The notes under the pieces were generated by a model. It was not told the origin of the DNA. It did no database searches and saw only the letters and a list, made by a program, of their open reading frames with translations. Positions 43,375 through 51,548 of a stretch of 64,000 bases of DNA are shown here, piece after piece (position 1 is the stretch's first letter; each line of letters begins with the position of its first letter). Made by a program: the position numbers and the translations under genes. The DNA is from Streptomyces sp. NBC_01551 (GTDB lineage Bacteria; Actinomycetota; Actinomycetes; Streptomycetales; Streptomycetaceae), in the NCBI RefSeq assembly GCF_026339935.1, contig NZ_JAPEPX010000001.1:2571001-2635000 (forward strand). The letters run 5' to 3'.

Positions 43375-44355
43375 TCAGGCCACGGCGTCGAAGCCGGTGT
43401 CGCGGGCCATCTTCTTCAGCTCCAGCAGCGCGTGCTTCTCGATCTGGCGGATCCGCTCGCGGGTGAGGCCGTGCTGCTTGCCGACCTCCGTCAGCGTCCG
43501 CTCGCGGCCGTCCTCGATGCCGTACCGCATCTTGATGATCGACGCCGTCCGCTGGTCCAGCTTGCCCAGCAGGTCCTCCAGCTCCTCGCTGCGCAGCAGC
43601 GACAGGACGGACTGCTCCGGGGAGATCGCGGAGGTGTCCTCCAGGAGGTCGCCGAACTGCGTGTCACCGTCGTCGTCGACCGACATGTTCAGGCTGACCG
43701 GGTCGCGCGCCCAGTCCAGCACGTCGCCCACGCGCTTCTCGGTGGTGTCCAGCTCGGCGGCGATCTCCGCGTGCTCCGGGTCGCGCCCGTTCTCGCGGTT
43801 GAACTCGCGCTGCACCCGGCGGATCCGGCCGAGCTCCTCGACCAGGTGGACGGGGAGGCGGATCGTACGGGACTGGTCGGCGATGGAGCGGGTGATGGCC
43901 TGACGGATCCACCACGTCGCGTACGTGGAGAACTTGAAGCCCTTGGCGTAGTCGAACTTCTCGACCGCCCGCACCAGGCCGGCGTTGCCCTCCTGGATCA
44001 GGTCGAGCAGGGGCAGACCGCTGCGCGGGTAGCGGCGGGCGACCGCGACGACCAGGCGGAGGTTGGAGCGGATGAAGACTTCCTTGGCCCGCTCTCCCTC
44101 GGCGGCGAGCGCTTCCAGCTCCTCGCGCGCGGGGCTCTCGCCGCCCTTGCGCTCTATCTCGCCGTCGAGGATCTGCTGGGCGTACACGCCCGCCTCGATG
44201 ATCTGGGAGAGCTCTACTTCCTTGGCGGCGTCGAGCAGCGGGGTGCGCGCGATCTCGTCCAGGTACATGCCGACCAGGTCGCGGTCGGCGATTTCCCCGC
44301 CCACAGCGCGTGCGCTGCTCGTGGACTGACGACGGGCGACGGCGCGGGTTGCCAT
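43375..44355 (-). CDS. hrdD: RNA polymerase sigma factor HrdD
   Basis: 326 residues. Group 2 sigma-70 factor: N-terminal MATRAVARR, region 1.2 DLVGMYLDEIARTPLLDA, region 2 (SNLRLVVAVARRYPRSGLPLLDLIQEGN, FKFSTYATWWIRQAI), region 3, and region 4.2 (TLTEVGKQHGLTRERIRQIE). The sequence matches my memory of S. coelicolor HrdD closely, including the N-terminus. Non-essential paralogue of the principal sigma HrdB. AAGGGAG precedes the ATG at 44355. A SigR-type promoter lies upstream. Confidence 0.95.
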   Translation of the reverse strand: MATRAVARRQSTSSARAVGGEIADRDLVGMYLDEIARTPLLDAAKEVELSQIIEAGVYAQQILDGEIERKGGESPAREELEALAAEGERAKEVFIRSNLRLVVAVARRYPRSGLPLLDLIQEGNAGLVRAVEKFDYAKGFKFSTYATWWIRQAITRSIADQSRTIRLPVHLVEELGRIRRVQREFNRENGRDPEHAEIAAELDTTEKRVGDVLDWARDPVSLNMSVDDDGDTQFGDLLEDTSAISPEQSVLSLLRSEELEDLLGKLDQRTASIIKMRYGIEDGRERTLTEVGKQHGLTRERIRQIEKHALLELKKMARDTGFDAVA

Positions 44356-44884
44356 GCGTGCTCCCTTGCGAAGTGTTCGGTCGCGGTGCGTGCGGCTGTG
44401 TCTTCGGACACTCTCCCGAGTGCCCGCTTCCGAAGGAAACAACGACTGGAATCGGGACAGAATTCCCACGCTGGTCCCTCTTTTTCGAGATCTTGCAGTA
44501 TCCTGCCCCGCCGATGCCCCGCGAGGGCGGCGGCGGAATCCCGAAGATCCCGAAGAGGTGCAGGTCAGGCCCGGTGCCGGGGTGGACTTGGAGGACCTTT
44601 CGGACCTTTACAACTCCCACAACAGTGAGACCGCCGTCACACATCCGGCCCGTCGCCCTGCCTGCACCCCCATCCGGAAGACGGCCCTCGCCGCCTTCCG
44701 GTTGCCTGGACAGACGATCGAATACCCGGATTCTCGGCATTCACCCCTTTTCACCCGAGCCTGCGCCACCCGTCCGGGTGAGCCCGTGGCATATCCCTGC
44801 GGCATGCGCGGCCCGCTTCCCAGCGTCGGAGCGTCGCTTGTGCCACCCGGTCGGCGGCGCCCACACTTAGAGGAGGTGCTGCAC
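44356..44884. other. 529-bp divergent intergenic region
   Basis: Separates hrdD and the Uma2 gene. The left part holds the SigR-type promoter of hrdD. The right part, AT-richer than average, ends with AGGAGGTG before the Uma2 start. No other gene supported. Confidence 0.5.
44438..44467 (-). promoter_or_regulatory. SigR-type promoter of hrdD
   Basis: Minus strand: GGGAAT (44467-44462), 18-bp spacer, GTT (44443-44441) followed by a second GTT. Fits the sigma-R consensus GGAAT-N18-GTT. hrdD is an established sigma-R target in S. coelicolor. About 85 bp upstream of the hrdD start. Confidence 0.75.
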
Positions 44885-45532
44885 ATGACCGCTCTCGCCC
44901 ACGAGACGCTGGAGGCCGTAATGCCGAAGGTCGCGACTCCCCCGTCGGACCTTGACGACGTCCTGTGGCAGGCATGGAAGGCCATGGAACTCCCCGAGGG
45001 CTACCACGCCGAGATCGTCGAGGGGTTCATCGAGGTGTCACCCACGGGTCGCTACTCACACGGCCGGATCGCCAATCGCCTGCGGGACAGGCTGGTCGCG
45101 TTCCTCGCAGAGAGCGAGTTCGCCGCCCGCCAGGACATGAACGTCATCCACAAGCGCAAGGTGTGGATCCCGGACGTGTTCATCGCCTTGGAGGACGCCG
45201 AGGAACACGTCGTCGAGGACGGTCTCGGGATCGACGCCTCCGGCGTGGAGCTGATCGCCGAAGTGGTCTCGCCCGGCAGGGAGAGCCGCGATCGTGACCG
45301 TGACCGGAAGCGACGTGCGTACGCGAAGGCCGGAATTCCCGTGTACCTGATCATCGACGACCACGACGGCCACGGCAGTGTCCGGATGCTGTCCGACCCC
45401 GTACCCGACAAGGCGCTGTACGCGTCCGAGGTGCGGATGCCCTACGGGACCGAAGTGATCATCTCCGAGGGGCCCGCCAAGGGCTTCGTCATCGACGAGC
45501 GCATCACCGGGGCGCTGCGGGTCAAGGGCTAG
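44885..45532 (+). CDS. Uma2 family (DUF820) restriction-endonuclease-like protein
   Basis: 215 residues with the PD-(D/E)XK-like Uma2 fold: YHAEIVEGFIEVSP, VWIPDVFIAL, VELIAEVVSPGRESRDRDRDRKRRAYAKAGIPVYLIID. The Asp in IPD, the Glu in IAEVVSP and the following Lys are the expected catalytic set. Start ATG 44885 with AGGAGGTG six bases upstream. Uma2 proteins are abundant in Streptomyces and their role is unknown. Its stop codon shares CTAG with the convergent dioxygenase gene. Confidence 0.85.
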   Translation: MTALAHETLEAVMPKVATPPSDLDDVLWQAWKAMELPEGYHAEIVEGFIEVSPTGRYSHGRIANRLRDRLVAFLAESEFAARQDMNVIHKRKVWIPDVFIALEDAEEHVVEDGLGIDASGVELIAEVVSPGRESRDRDRDRKRRAYAKAGIPVYLIIDDHDGHGSVRMLSDPVPDKALYASEVRMPYGTEVIISEGPAKGFVIDERITGALRVKG

Positions 45533-46356
45533 CCGAACTGGAGCGAGCGCTTCGAGAGGCCCAGCCAGAAGCCGGATATCGGCGTGCGGGGAGAGGCGAG
45601 GTCGGATGCGGCCGCGCCGAGGGTGACGAAGAGCGGGGCGAAGTGCTCCGTGCGGGGGTGGGCCAGGCGGCCGGCCGGGGACGTGTGCTCGAAGTCCAGC
45701 AGCGCGTCCACGTCGGCGGCGGCGAGCGCCTCGCGGCCCCACGCGTCGAACTCCGCCGACCAGGCGGGAACGCCCGGGCCCTGGTGGCGCAGGGCCGCCA
45801 GGTTGTGGGTGAAGAAGCCGCTGCCCACGATCAGCACCCCCTCGTCGCGCAGCGGAGCCAGCTTGCGCCCGATGTCCATCAGGCGGGCCGGGTCCAGCGT
45901 GGGCAGGGAGATCTGCAGGACCGGGATGTCAGCCTCCGGGTACATCTCCACCAGCGGGACGTACGCCCCGTGGTCGAGGCCGCGGGCCGGGACGTCCTGC
46001 ACCGGGGTGCCGGGGGCCCGCAGCAGCTTCCGAACCGACGCTGCCAGTGCGGGCGCGCCGGGGGCGTCGTAGCGCACCCGGTAGTAGTGCTCGGGGAAGC
46101 CCCGGAAGTCGTGGACGAGCGGGACCGGCTCCGTGGCGCCGAGGGCGAGCGGGGCCTCCTCCCAGTGGGCCGAGACCATCAGGATCGCCCGGGGCCGCGG
46201 CAGCCGCGCCGACCAGGCGGCGAGTTCGCCCGGCCAGAGCGGGTCGTCGGCCAGCGGGGGCGCGCCGTGGCTCAGGTACAGGGCCGGCATGCGGGTCGTC
46301 CCCTCGGGCGCGGGAACGCCGGACACGGGGACCTCGGCAACAGGGACGTCGGGCAT
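45529..46356 (-). CDS. LigB/DODA-type extradiol aromatic ring-opening dioxygenase
   Basis: 275 residues, class III extradiol ring-cleavage dioxygenase family (4,5-DOPA dioxygenase-like). Metal-ligand His in LYLSHGAPPL and SAHWEE; GLDHGAYVPLVEMYPEADIPV and GSGFFTHNLAAL are further conserved blocks. Cytoplasmic, opens a catechol ring. ATG 46356 with GAGGAG upstream. A long palindrome upstream (46403-46442) may control it. No other aromatic-degradation genes nearby. Confidence 0.88.
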   Translation of the reverse strand: MPDVPVAEVPVSGVPAPEGTTRMPALYLSHGAPPLADDPLWPGELAAWSARLPRPRAILMVSAHWEEAPLALGATEPVPLVHDFRGFPEHYYRVRYDAPGAPALAASVRKLLRAPGTPVQDVPARGLDHGAYVPLVEMYPEADIPVLQISLPTLDPARLMDIGRKLAPLRDEGVLIVGSGFFTHNLAALRHQGPGVPAWSAEFDAWGREALAAADVDALLDFEHTSPAGRLAHPRTEHFAPLFVTLGAAASDLASPRTPISGFWLGLSKRSLQFG

Positions 46357-46402
46357 GGGCGGGCTCCTCGTTCGTCGGGCGGGGCCGGGGCGCGGCAAAA
46401 GA

Positions 46403-46442
46403 CCGACCCCCCTTCGTTCAAATTTGAACGAAGGGGGGTCGG
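46403..46442. terminator. 40-bp perfect palindrome: terminator and/or operator
   Basis: Two-fold symmetric over 40 bp with centre TTCAAATTTGAA flanked by CGTT/AACG and runs of six C and six G. On the minus strand it is followed by TCTTTT, so it can act as an intrinsic terminator for the MFS gene (stop 46472). The AT-rich core also resembles MarR-type operators, 47 bp before the dioxygenase start. Confidence 0.75.
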
Positions 46443-46471
46443 CAGTCATTCCCGCACGCGCGGCGCGGCCG

Positions 46472-48010
46472 TCAGTGGGCGATCACCGGGATCTTCACCT
46501 CGGCCTCGGCGCCGTCGCGGTCGCCGGAGGCCACCGGGGTGCCCGCGCCCGGACGTCCCGTGTTGATCAGGGCGAAGGCGATGGCCGAGCTGGCGACCAG
46601 GATGCCGACGGCCCACCAGATGGCCGAGGCGTAGCCCTCGACCATGGCCTGCGCCTGGATCAGCTTCGCCGCCGGGCCGCCCGCCGCGGCCTCGGCCGCG
46701 TGGTCGGTCAGGTACGCGGTCGTCGCCGAGGCGGCGATCGTGTTCAGCAGGGCGGTGCCGATCGCGCCGCCCACCTGCTGCGAGGTGTTGACCATCGCGG
46801 AGGCCACACCGGCGTCGGCCGGCTGCACCCCGTGCGTGGCCAGGGACATGGCCGGCATGAAGGCCGTACCCATGCCGAGGCCGAGCAGCAGCTGCGCCGG
46901 CAGGATCAGCGCCGGGTAGGAGGATCCGACCTCCAGCTGGGTCAGCAGCAGCATGCCGGTGGCGGCGAGCAGGAAGCCCGGGCCCATCAGCAGCCGCGGC
47001 GCGACCCGCGTCATCAGCCGGGCGCCGATCTGGGTGGAGCCCGTGATCATGCCCGCGATCATCGGCAGGAAGGCGAAGCCGGTCTTGACGGGCGAGAAGC
47101 CCTTCACGACCTGGAGGTAGTACGTCAGGAAGAGGAACAGGCCGAACATCGCGATGACGGCCAGGCCCAGCGAGAGGTAGACACCGCCGCGGTTGCGCTC
47201 CAGCAGGACGCGCAGCGGCAGCAGCGGGGACTTCACGCGGGACTCGACGAACACGAACGCGGCGAGCAGCGTCGCGGAGGCGACGAACATGGCCACGGTG
47301 ACCGTGTCGGACCAGCCGGCCGACTCGGCGCGGGTGAAGCCGTACACCAGCGCGACGAGGCCGAGCGTGGACAGGATCACGCCGGGGATGTCGAGCGGCG
47401 CGCGGTTGCGGCCGCCGGCGGGCTCACGGATGACCAGCCAGGCACCCACGGCCGCGGCGATCGCGAACGGGATGTTGACGAAGAAGGTCCAGCGCCAGTT
47501 CAGGTACTCGGTGAGGAAGCCGCCGAGGATCAGGCCCACGGCGCCACCGCCACCGGCGATCGCACCGTAGATGCCGAAGGCCTTGGCGCGCTCCTTGGCG
47601 TCGGTGAACATGACGGCCAGCAGGGAGAGCGCGGCCGGGGCGAGCAGTGCGCCGAAGGCACCCTGGAGGGCGCGGGCGCCGAGCATCATCGCCTCGCCGT
47701 TGGCGGCGCCGCCGAGCGCGGAGGCCAGGGCGAAGCCGATGAGGCCGACGATGAACGCGTTCTTGCGGCCCCACTTGTCGGCGATGCGGCCGCCGAAGAG
47801 GAGCAGTCCGCCGAAGGCCAGCGCGTACGCGGTGATGACCCACTGGCGGTTGCCGTCCGAGATGCCGAGGTCGGTCTGGGCGGACGGGAGGGCGATGTTC
47901 ACGATGGTCGCGTCGAGCACGACCATCAGCTGGGCCAGGGCTATGAAGACGAGTGCCTTCCAGCGGCTGGGGTCGGCAGCCAGCGGCGCGGGCGCGGCTG
48001 TTTTTGGCAT
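46472..48010 (-). CDS. MFS transporter, DHA2 (EmrB/QacA-like) 14-TM type
   Basis: 512 residues, 14 helices. Motif D1-like LAQLMVVLDATIVNIALPSAQ, motif A GGRIADKWGRKNAFIVG, motif C IAGGGGAVGLILGGFLTEY. Multidrug exporter type. The ATG at 48010 (MPKTAAPAPL) is preferred over the GTG at 48022. Lies 84 bp downstream of the TetR gene on the same strand, so the two are probably one transcription unit controlled by that repressor. Confidence 0.9.
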   Translation of the reverse strand: MPKTAAPAPLAADPSRWKALVFIALAQLMVVLDATIVNIALPSAQTDLGISDGNRQWVITAYALAFGGLLLFGGRIADKWGRKNAFIVGLIGFALASALGGAANGEAMMLGARALQGAFGALLAPAALSLLAVMFTDAKERAKAFGIYGAIAGGGGAVGLILGGFLTEYLNWRWTFFVNIPFAIAAAVGAWLVIREPAGGRNRAPLDIPGVILSTLGLVALVYGFTRAESAGWSDTVTVAMFVASATLLAAFVFVESRVKSPLLPLRVLLERNRGGVYLSLGLAVIAMFGLFLFLTYYLQVVKGFSPVKTGFAFLPMIAGMITGSTQIGARLMTRVAPRLLMGPGFLLAATGMLLLTQLEVGSSYPALILPAQLLLGLGMGTAFMPAMSLATHGVQPADAGVASAMVNTSQQVGGAIGTALLNTIAASATTAYLTDHAAEAAAGGPAAKLIQAQAMVEGYASAIWWAVGILVASSAIAFALINTGRPGAGTPVASGDRDGAEAEVKIPVIAH

Positions 48011-48093
48011 GGGGATACCCACTCACTGTGCGGAATGACTGAAAAACGGGGTTTGGGCAAGGTTTTCGACGCTAGCGGGCGCGACCCGGGGCG

Positions 48094-48825
48094 TCACATG
48101 GTTTTCTGCCTCAGGACGTCGAGGGTGACGGCCTCGCCCGGCAGTTCCGAGCCCGCCGGGGCCCGCAACCCGTCGAGGAACAGCCCGAGATGACGGTGGA
48201 CGAACCGGTCCACGTCGAGGCAGGCGGTACCCGGCAGCGGGCGGCTGAGCTGGGACAGGGCCATCATCAGGTCGCCGACGCCGATGTCCGTGCGGACGAG
48301 TCCGGCGGCCTGGCCGGCGGCCAGCAGCGTCTCGACGGCCTCTTCCAAGGCGTGTCGGGACGCGAGGAGTTCGGGGTGCTCGCGGTCGAAGTCGTTGGCG
48401 AGCATGGGGCACAGGGCGCCGATCCGCTCGTCCGCGGCGGCGTGCGTGAAGCGGCGCAGCGCGGCGAGGGCGTCGGGCTCCTCGGCCAGGGCGAGCTCGG
48501 CGTGGACGGTGACCCGGTCCATCACGAAGAGCACCACGTGGTGGACGAGGACGGCCCGGTCGGGGAAGTGCCGGTAGAGGGTGGCGTTGCCGACCCCGGC
48601 CCGGCGGGCGATCTCGTCGAGCGGGGCCTCGACGCCCCACTCCACGAACATCTCGCGGGCCGCGGTCAGGATCCGCTCGCGGTTGCGGACGGCGTCGGCG
48701 CGCGGCTTCGGAACCCTGGACGGCTTGGCCCGCGACGGCCCCTGCGGGGGCGCGGGCTCGGCCAGGCCCACCGGCGCCCGCGGGGCGGCGCGGGGGGCCG
48801 CCGGCGTGGTGGCGGGGCTCTTCAT
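48094..48825 (-). CDS. TetR family transcriptional regulator
   Basis: 243 residues. A Pro/Ala-rich N-terminal extension (about 1-42) precedes the TetR DNA-binding domain (RERILTAAREMFVEWGVEAPLDEIARRAGVGNATLYRHFPDRAVLV) and a SbtR-like C-terminal ligand domain. AGGAGG seven bases before the ATG at 48825. Likely represses itself and the downstream exporter through two operator-like repeats upstream. Confidence 0.9.
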   Translation of the reverse strand: MKSPATTPAAPRAAPRAPVGLAEPAPPQGPSRAKPSRVPKPRADAVRNRERILTAAREMFVEWGVEAPLDEIARRAGVGNATLYRHFPDRAVLVHHVVLFVMDRVTVHAELALAEEPDALAALRRFTHAAADERIGALCPMLANDFDREHPELLASRHALEEAVETLLAAGQAAGLVRTDIGVGDLMMALSQLSRPLPGTACLDVDRFVHRHLGLFLDGLRAPAGSELPGEAVTLDVLRQKTM

Positions 48826-48934
48826 TCCGGGGCCTCCTGGCTCTGGATCGGGCTGAGGTCGGGGTCGGGCTGGGTCGCGCCGGATGGGCCCGTCGCGCTG
48901 GCGCGCGGACGGCCGGCGCTCGTACGTCGGCCCC

Positions 48935-48997
48935 AAACGGGGAGCCGGTCCCCGGTTAGCGGGACCCTCATGCAAACGGGGATTCCGTCCCCGGTTA
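48935..48997. promoter_or_regulatory. Two copies of a TetR-type operator
   Basis: Two 24-bp near-identical elements, 48935-48958 and 48974-48997, both AAACGGGGA-N5-TCCCCGGTTA with inverted-repeat symmetry; offset 39 bp. Position upstream of the TetR gene suggests autoregulation. The rest of the 48826-49141 gap shows no gene. Confidence 0.7.
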
Positions 48998-49141
48998 TTT
49001 CACTCTCCCATGTGAGCCGGGTCACACGGGTTTTCCCGTTCGGCCCCACTCGACGCGCGGGCGCGCCGCAGCCGACGGAGGGTGAGCCCACGGAGTGCAG
49101 ACCGGGCCCGGCCGGCTGCCGCGGACCCGAAGGCGATCTCC

Positions 49142-50419
49142 ATGCCGCAGACCCGCCACCGGATACGCACACCACGCCGTACCTGCGTGTACATCGGCCT
49201 CACCGCGCTGGCCCTCGGCATCACGGCGACCGCGAGCACCGGGATAGCCAGTCGGCCCCACTCCGCCTCCGGGCCGGTGGCGACCACGGCCGAGTCGGCG
49301 CTGGCGCCCTGCCGGATCACCGGCACGATGGGCGTGCAGATGTCCGAGGGCCTGCCGACCCCGGCCGGATACTCCCGCTCGACCGGCGAGGTCCGGGCCC
49401 TGAACCTGATGATCGACTTCCCGGACGCCAAGGGCGAGGGCACGGCCGCCGACCGGCTGGCCGAGTTCTTCCCGCAGACGTCCGACTGGTTCCGCACCAG
49501 CTCCTACGGTCGGCTGACCTACCGGGCCGAGGCCCCCGTACGGGACTGGCTGCGGATGCCGATGCCGTTCTCGGCGTACGGGATCGAGCGCGGGTCCGCG
49601 TACGAGCCGGGCTACCGCCAGCTCGTCGAGCACATCGTGAAGGCCGCCGACCCCGAGGTGGACTTCAGCCGGTACGACCTGGTCAACATCCTGGTCACGC
49701 CGAACGCCGGGCCCTCCGCGCTGGACACCGTCCTGTCGGTGACCTTCTCGGGGAACGCCGAGGCACCGATGGCCGACGGGGTTCCGCTCTCCAACACGTC
49801 CTTCGTCTACAGCCGGCAGGACGACGGCTCGGGCTCCTACCGGGAGACCGGCTACCGAGTGCTCCCCCACGAGAACGGGCACGTCTTCGGACTGCCGGAC
49901 CTGTACACCGCCGACGGCGGCGGCGCGGTCGGGCACTGGGACATCATGAGCGAGGACTGGGGCGCCAACAACGACCTGCTGGGCTGGCACAAGTGGAAGC
50001 TGGGCTGGCTGGACGGCACGCAGATCAGCTGCGCCGCGAAGTCGGGCGTCAGCGACCACACGCTCACCCCGCTGGCGGTGGAGGGCGGCATGAAGCTGGC
50101 CTTCATACCGCTGTCGGAGAGCGCCGGGTACGCGGTGGAGGTGCGGACCCGGGCCGGGAACGACGAGTCCGTGTGCAAGCCGGGCGTGCTCATCTACAAG
50201 GTGGACTCGGACGTGGACACCGGGCGCGGCCCGGTGATCGTGTCGGACAGCGCGGCCGCGAGCGGCGGCTGTACGCGGCGGCCCAATGTGCACGCGGAGC
50301 TCTCGGACGCGCCCTTCAGGCCGGGCGAGACCTTCACCGACGAGAAGGCGGGCATCAGCGTCTCGGTCGTCGGCGAGCTGCGGGGCGGCGGCTACCAGGT
50401 ACGGGTGACCCGGCCCTGA
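49142..50419 (+). CDS. Secreted M6 family metalloprotease (immune inhibitor A-like)
   Basis: 425 residues. Signal peptide/anchor (about 12-38, TCVYIGLTALALGITATAST). Catalytic zinc motif HENGHVFGLPDLY, with the HExxH written HENGH, and later GHWDIMSEDW. The N-terminal part LNLMIDFPDAKGEG and FFPQTSDWFRTSSYG fits the M6 family. Secreted endopeptidase; substrate unknown. Start ATG 49142; a longer in-frame start at 49082 is unlikely because the signal sequence begins after 49142. Confidence 0.9.
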   Translation: MPQTRHRIRTPRRTCVYIGLTALALGITATASTGIASRPHSASGPVATTAESALAPCRITGTMGVQMSEGLPTPAGYSRSTGEVRALNLMIDFPDAKGEGTAADRLAEFFPQTSDWFRTSSYGRLTYRAEAPVRDWLRMPMPFSAYGIERGSAYEPGYRQLVEHIVKAADPEVDFSRYDLVNILVTPNAGPSALDTVLSVTFSGNAEAPMADGVPLSNTSFVYSRQDDGSGSYRETGYRVLPHENGHVFGLPDLYTADGGGAVGHWDIMSEDWGANNDLLGWHKWKLGWLDGTQISCAAKSGVSDHTLTPLAVEGGMKLAFIPLSESAGYAVEVRTRAGNDESVCKPGVLIYKVDSDVDTGRGPVIVSDSAAASGGCTRRPNVHAELSDAPFRPGETFTDEKAGISVSVVGELRGGGYQVRVTRP

Positions 50420-50444
50420 CCGGGCGCCCGCGCCGGCGGGCCGG

Positions 50445-51425
50445 TCACCGGAAGCGGAACGAGGCGGCCACCGGGAGGTGGTCGCTGGCCGTCGCCGGCA
50501 GGGTCCACGCGGAGACCGGTGTCAGGCCGCGCACCAGGATCTGGTCGATCCGGGCCACCGGGAACGCGGCCGGCCAGCTGAACCCGTAGCCCGCGCCCGC
50601 CGCCTCCTGGGCCGAGCGCAGCCCGTTGCCGCCGAGCAGCGGGGCCACGGCGTCGTCGCGGGTGGTGCTGTTGAGGTCGCCGAGCAGCAGGGTGCGGCCG
50701 GGCGGGCCGGTGCGCACCTCCTCGGCGAGGCGCAGCGCGGCCGCGTTGCGCCGGCCCGCGGTGAACCCGGCCGCGCGCACGCGCACGGAGGGCAGGTGGG
50801 CCACGTACACCGTGACGGGCCCCCGCGGGGTCTCGGCGGTGGCGCGCAGCGCGCGGGGCAGCGGCATGACCGCCAGCGGGCGGGTGTCGCTCAGCGGGTG
50901 CCGGCTCCAGAGCCCGACGGTGCCGTGGACGTAGTGGTACGGGTACCGCTCGGCGAGCACCCGCGCGTACGTGGCGGCCGCGGGCTCGACGAGCTCCTGG
51001 ACGGCGACGAGGTCGGCGCCCGAGGCGGCGAGGGCCCGGGCGGTCCCGGCGGGGTCGGGGTTCACGTCGTCCGCGTTGTGGGTGACGGCGGTGAGATCGG
51101 CGGCGGCGCCGGCGGGCGCGCGGTGGTCGGCGAGGAGAGCCGGCCCGAACAGCACGGCCCACGCGAGCGCGGGCACCAGCACCGCGACCAGCGCGACCCG
51201 CGAGCGCCGCACCAGCGCGGCGCCGAGCAGCGGCACGACGGCCGCGCCGGTCCAGGGCAGCAGCGTCTGGACCAGGCTGCCGAGGTTCCCGGGCCGGTTG
51301 GGTATCCAGGCGTGCAGCACCATCACCGCGCCCAGTCCCCCGGCCAGGGCGGCCACGAGCCGCCCGCGCCCCCCGCCTCCCCCGCGTCTCCCGCGTCTCC
51401 CGCTGCGCATCACGTTCCGGATCAT
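50445..51425 (-). CDS. Membrane-anchored endonuclease/exonuclease/phosphatase family protein
   Basis: 326 residues. Three hydrophobic segments (about 22-105) then an EEP domain: VTHNADDV, VAVQELVE, LLLGDLNSTTRDD and the C-terminal SDHLPVAASFRFR with the catalytic DH. Metal-dependent phosphodiesterase facing outside; substrate may be DNA or a phospholipid headgroup. Start ATG 51425, with an alternative ATG at 51410. Convergent with the M6 protease. Confidence 0.87.
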   Translation of the reverse strand: MIRNVMRSGRRGRRGGGGGRGRLVAALAGGLGAVMVLHAWIPNRPGNLGSLVQTLLPWTGAAVVPLLGAALVRRSRVALVAVLVPALAWAVLFGPALLADHRAPAGAAADLTAVTHNADDVNPDPAGTARALAASGADLVAVQELVEPAAATYARVLAERYPYHYVHGTVGLWSRHPLSDTRPLAVMPLPRALRATAETPRGPVTVYVAHLPSVRVRAAGFTAGRRNAAALRLAEEVRTGPPGRTLLLGDLNSTTRDDAVAPLLGGNGLRSAQEAAGAGYGFSWPAAFPVARIDQILVRGLTPVSAWTLPATASDHLPVAASFRFR

Positions 51426-51548
51426 GCCTGGTGGACGCCGCGGGACGGGGGTCGCGGTTCCCGGGCCGGCCGGGCGGATCCCGCACGGCGGGACCCGGCG
51501 GGAGGTGCGGCGTAGCCTGGTCGGGCGGCGCGAAGAGGGAGGCGGCGC

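Noticed and set aside
45643..48193. Long plus-strand frames opposite the dioxygenase, MFS and TetR genes
   Set aside because: Gly/Asp/Arg-rich with no recognisable motif; the minus strand has strong family matches.
49142..50419. M6 metalloprotease as the leader peptidase of the lanthipeptide cluster
   Set aside because: It is separated by two unrelated genes on both strands and lacks the SARP-type promoter; no evidence for a link.
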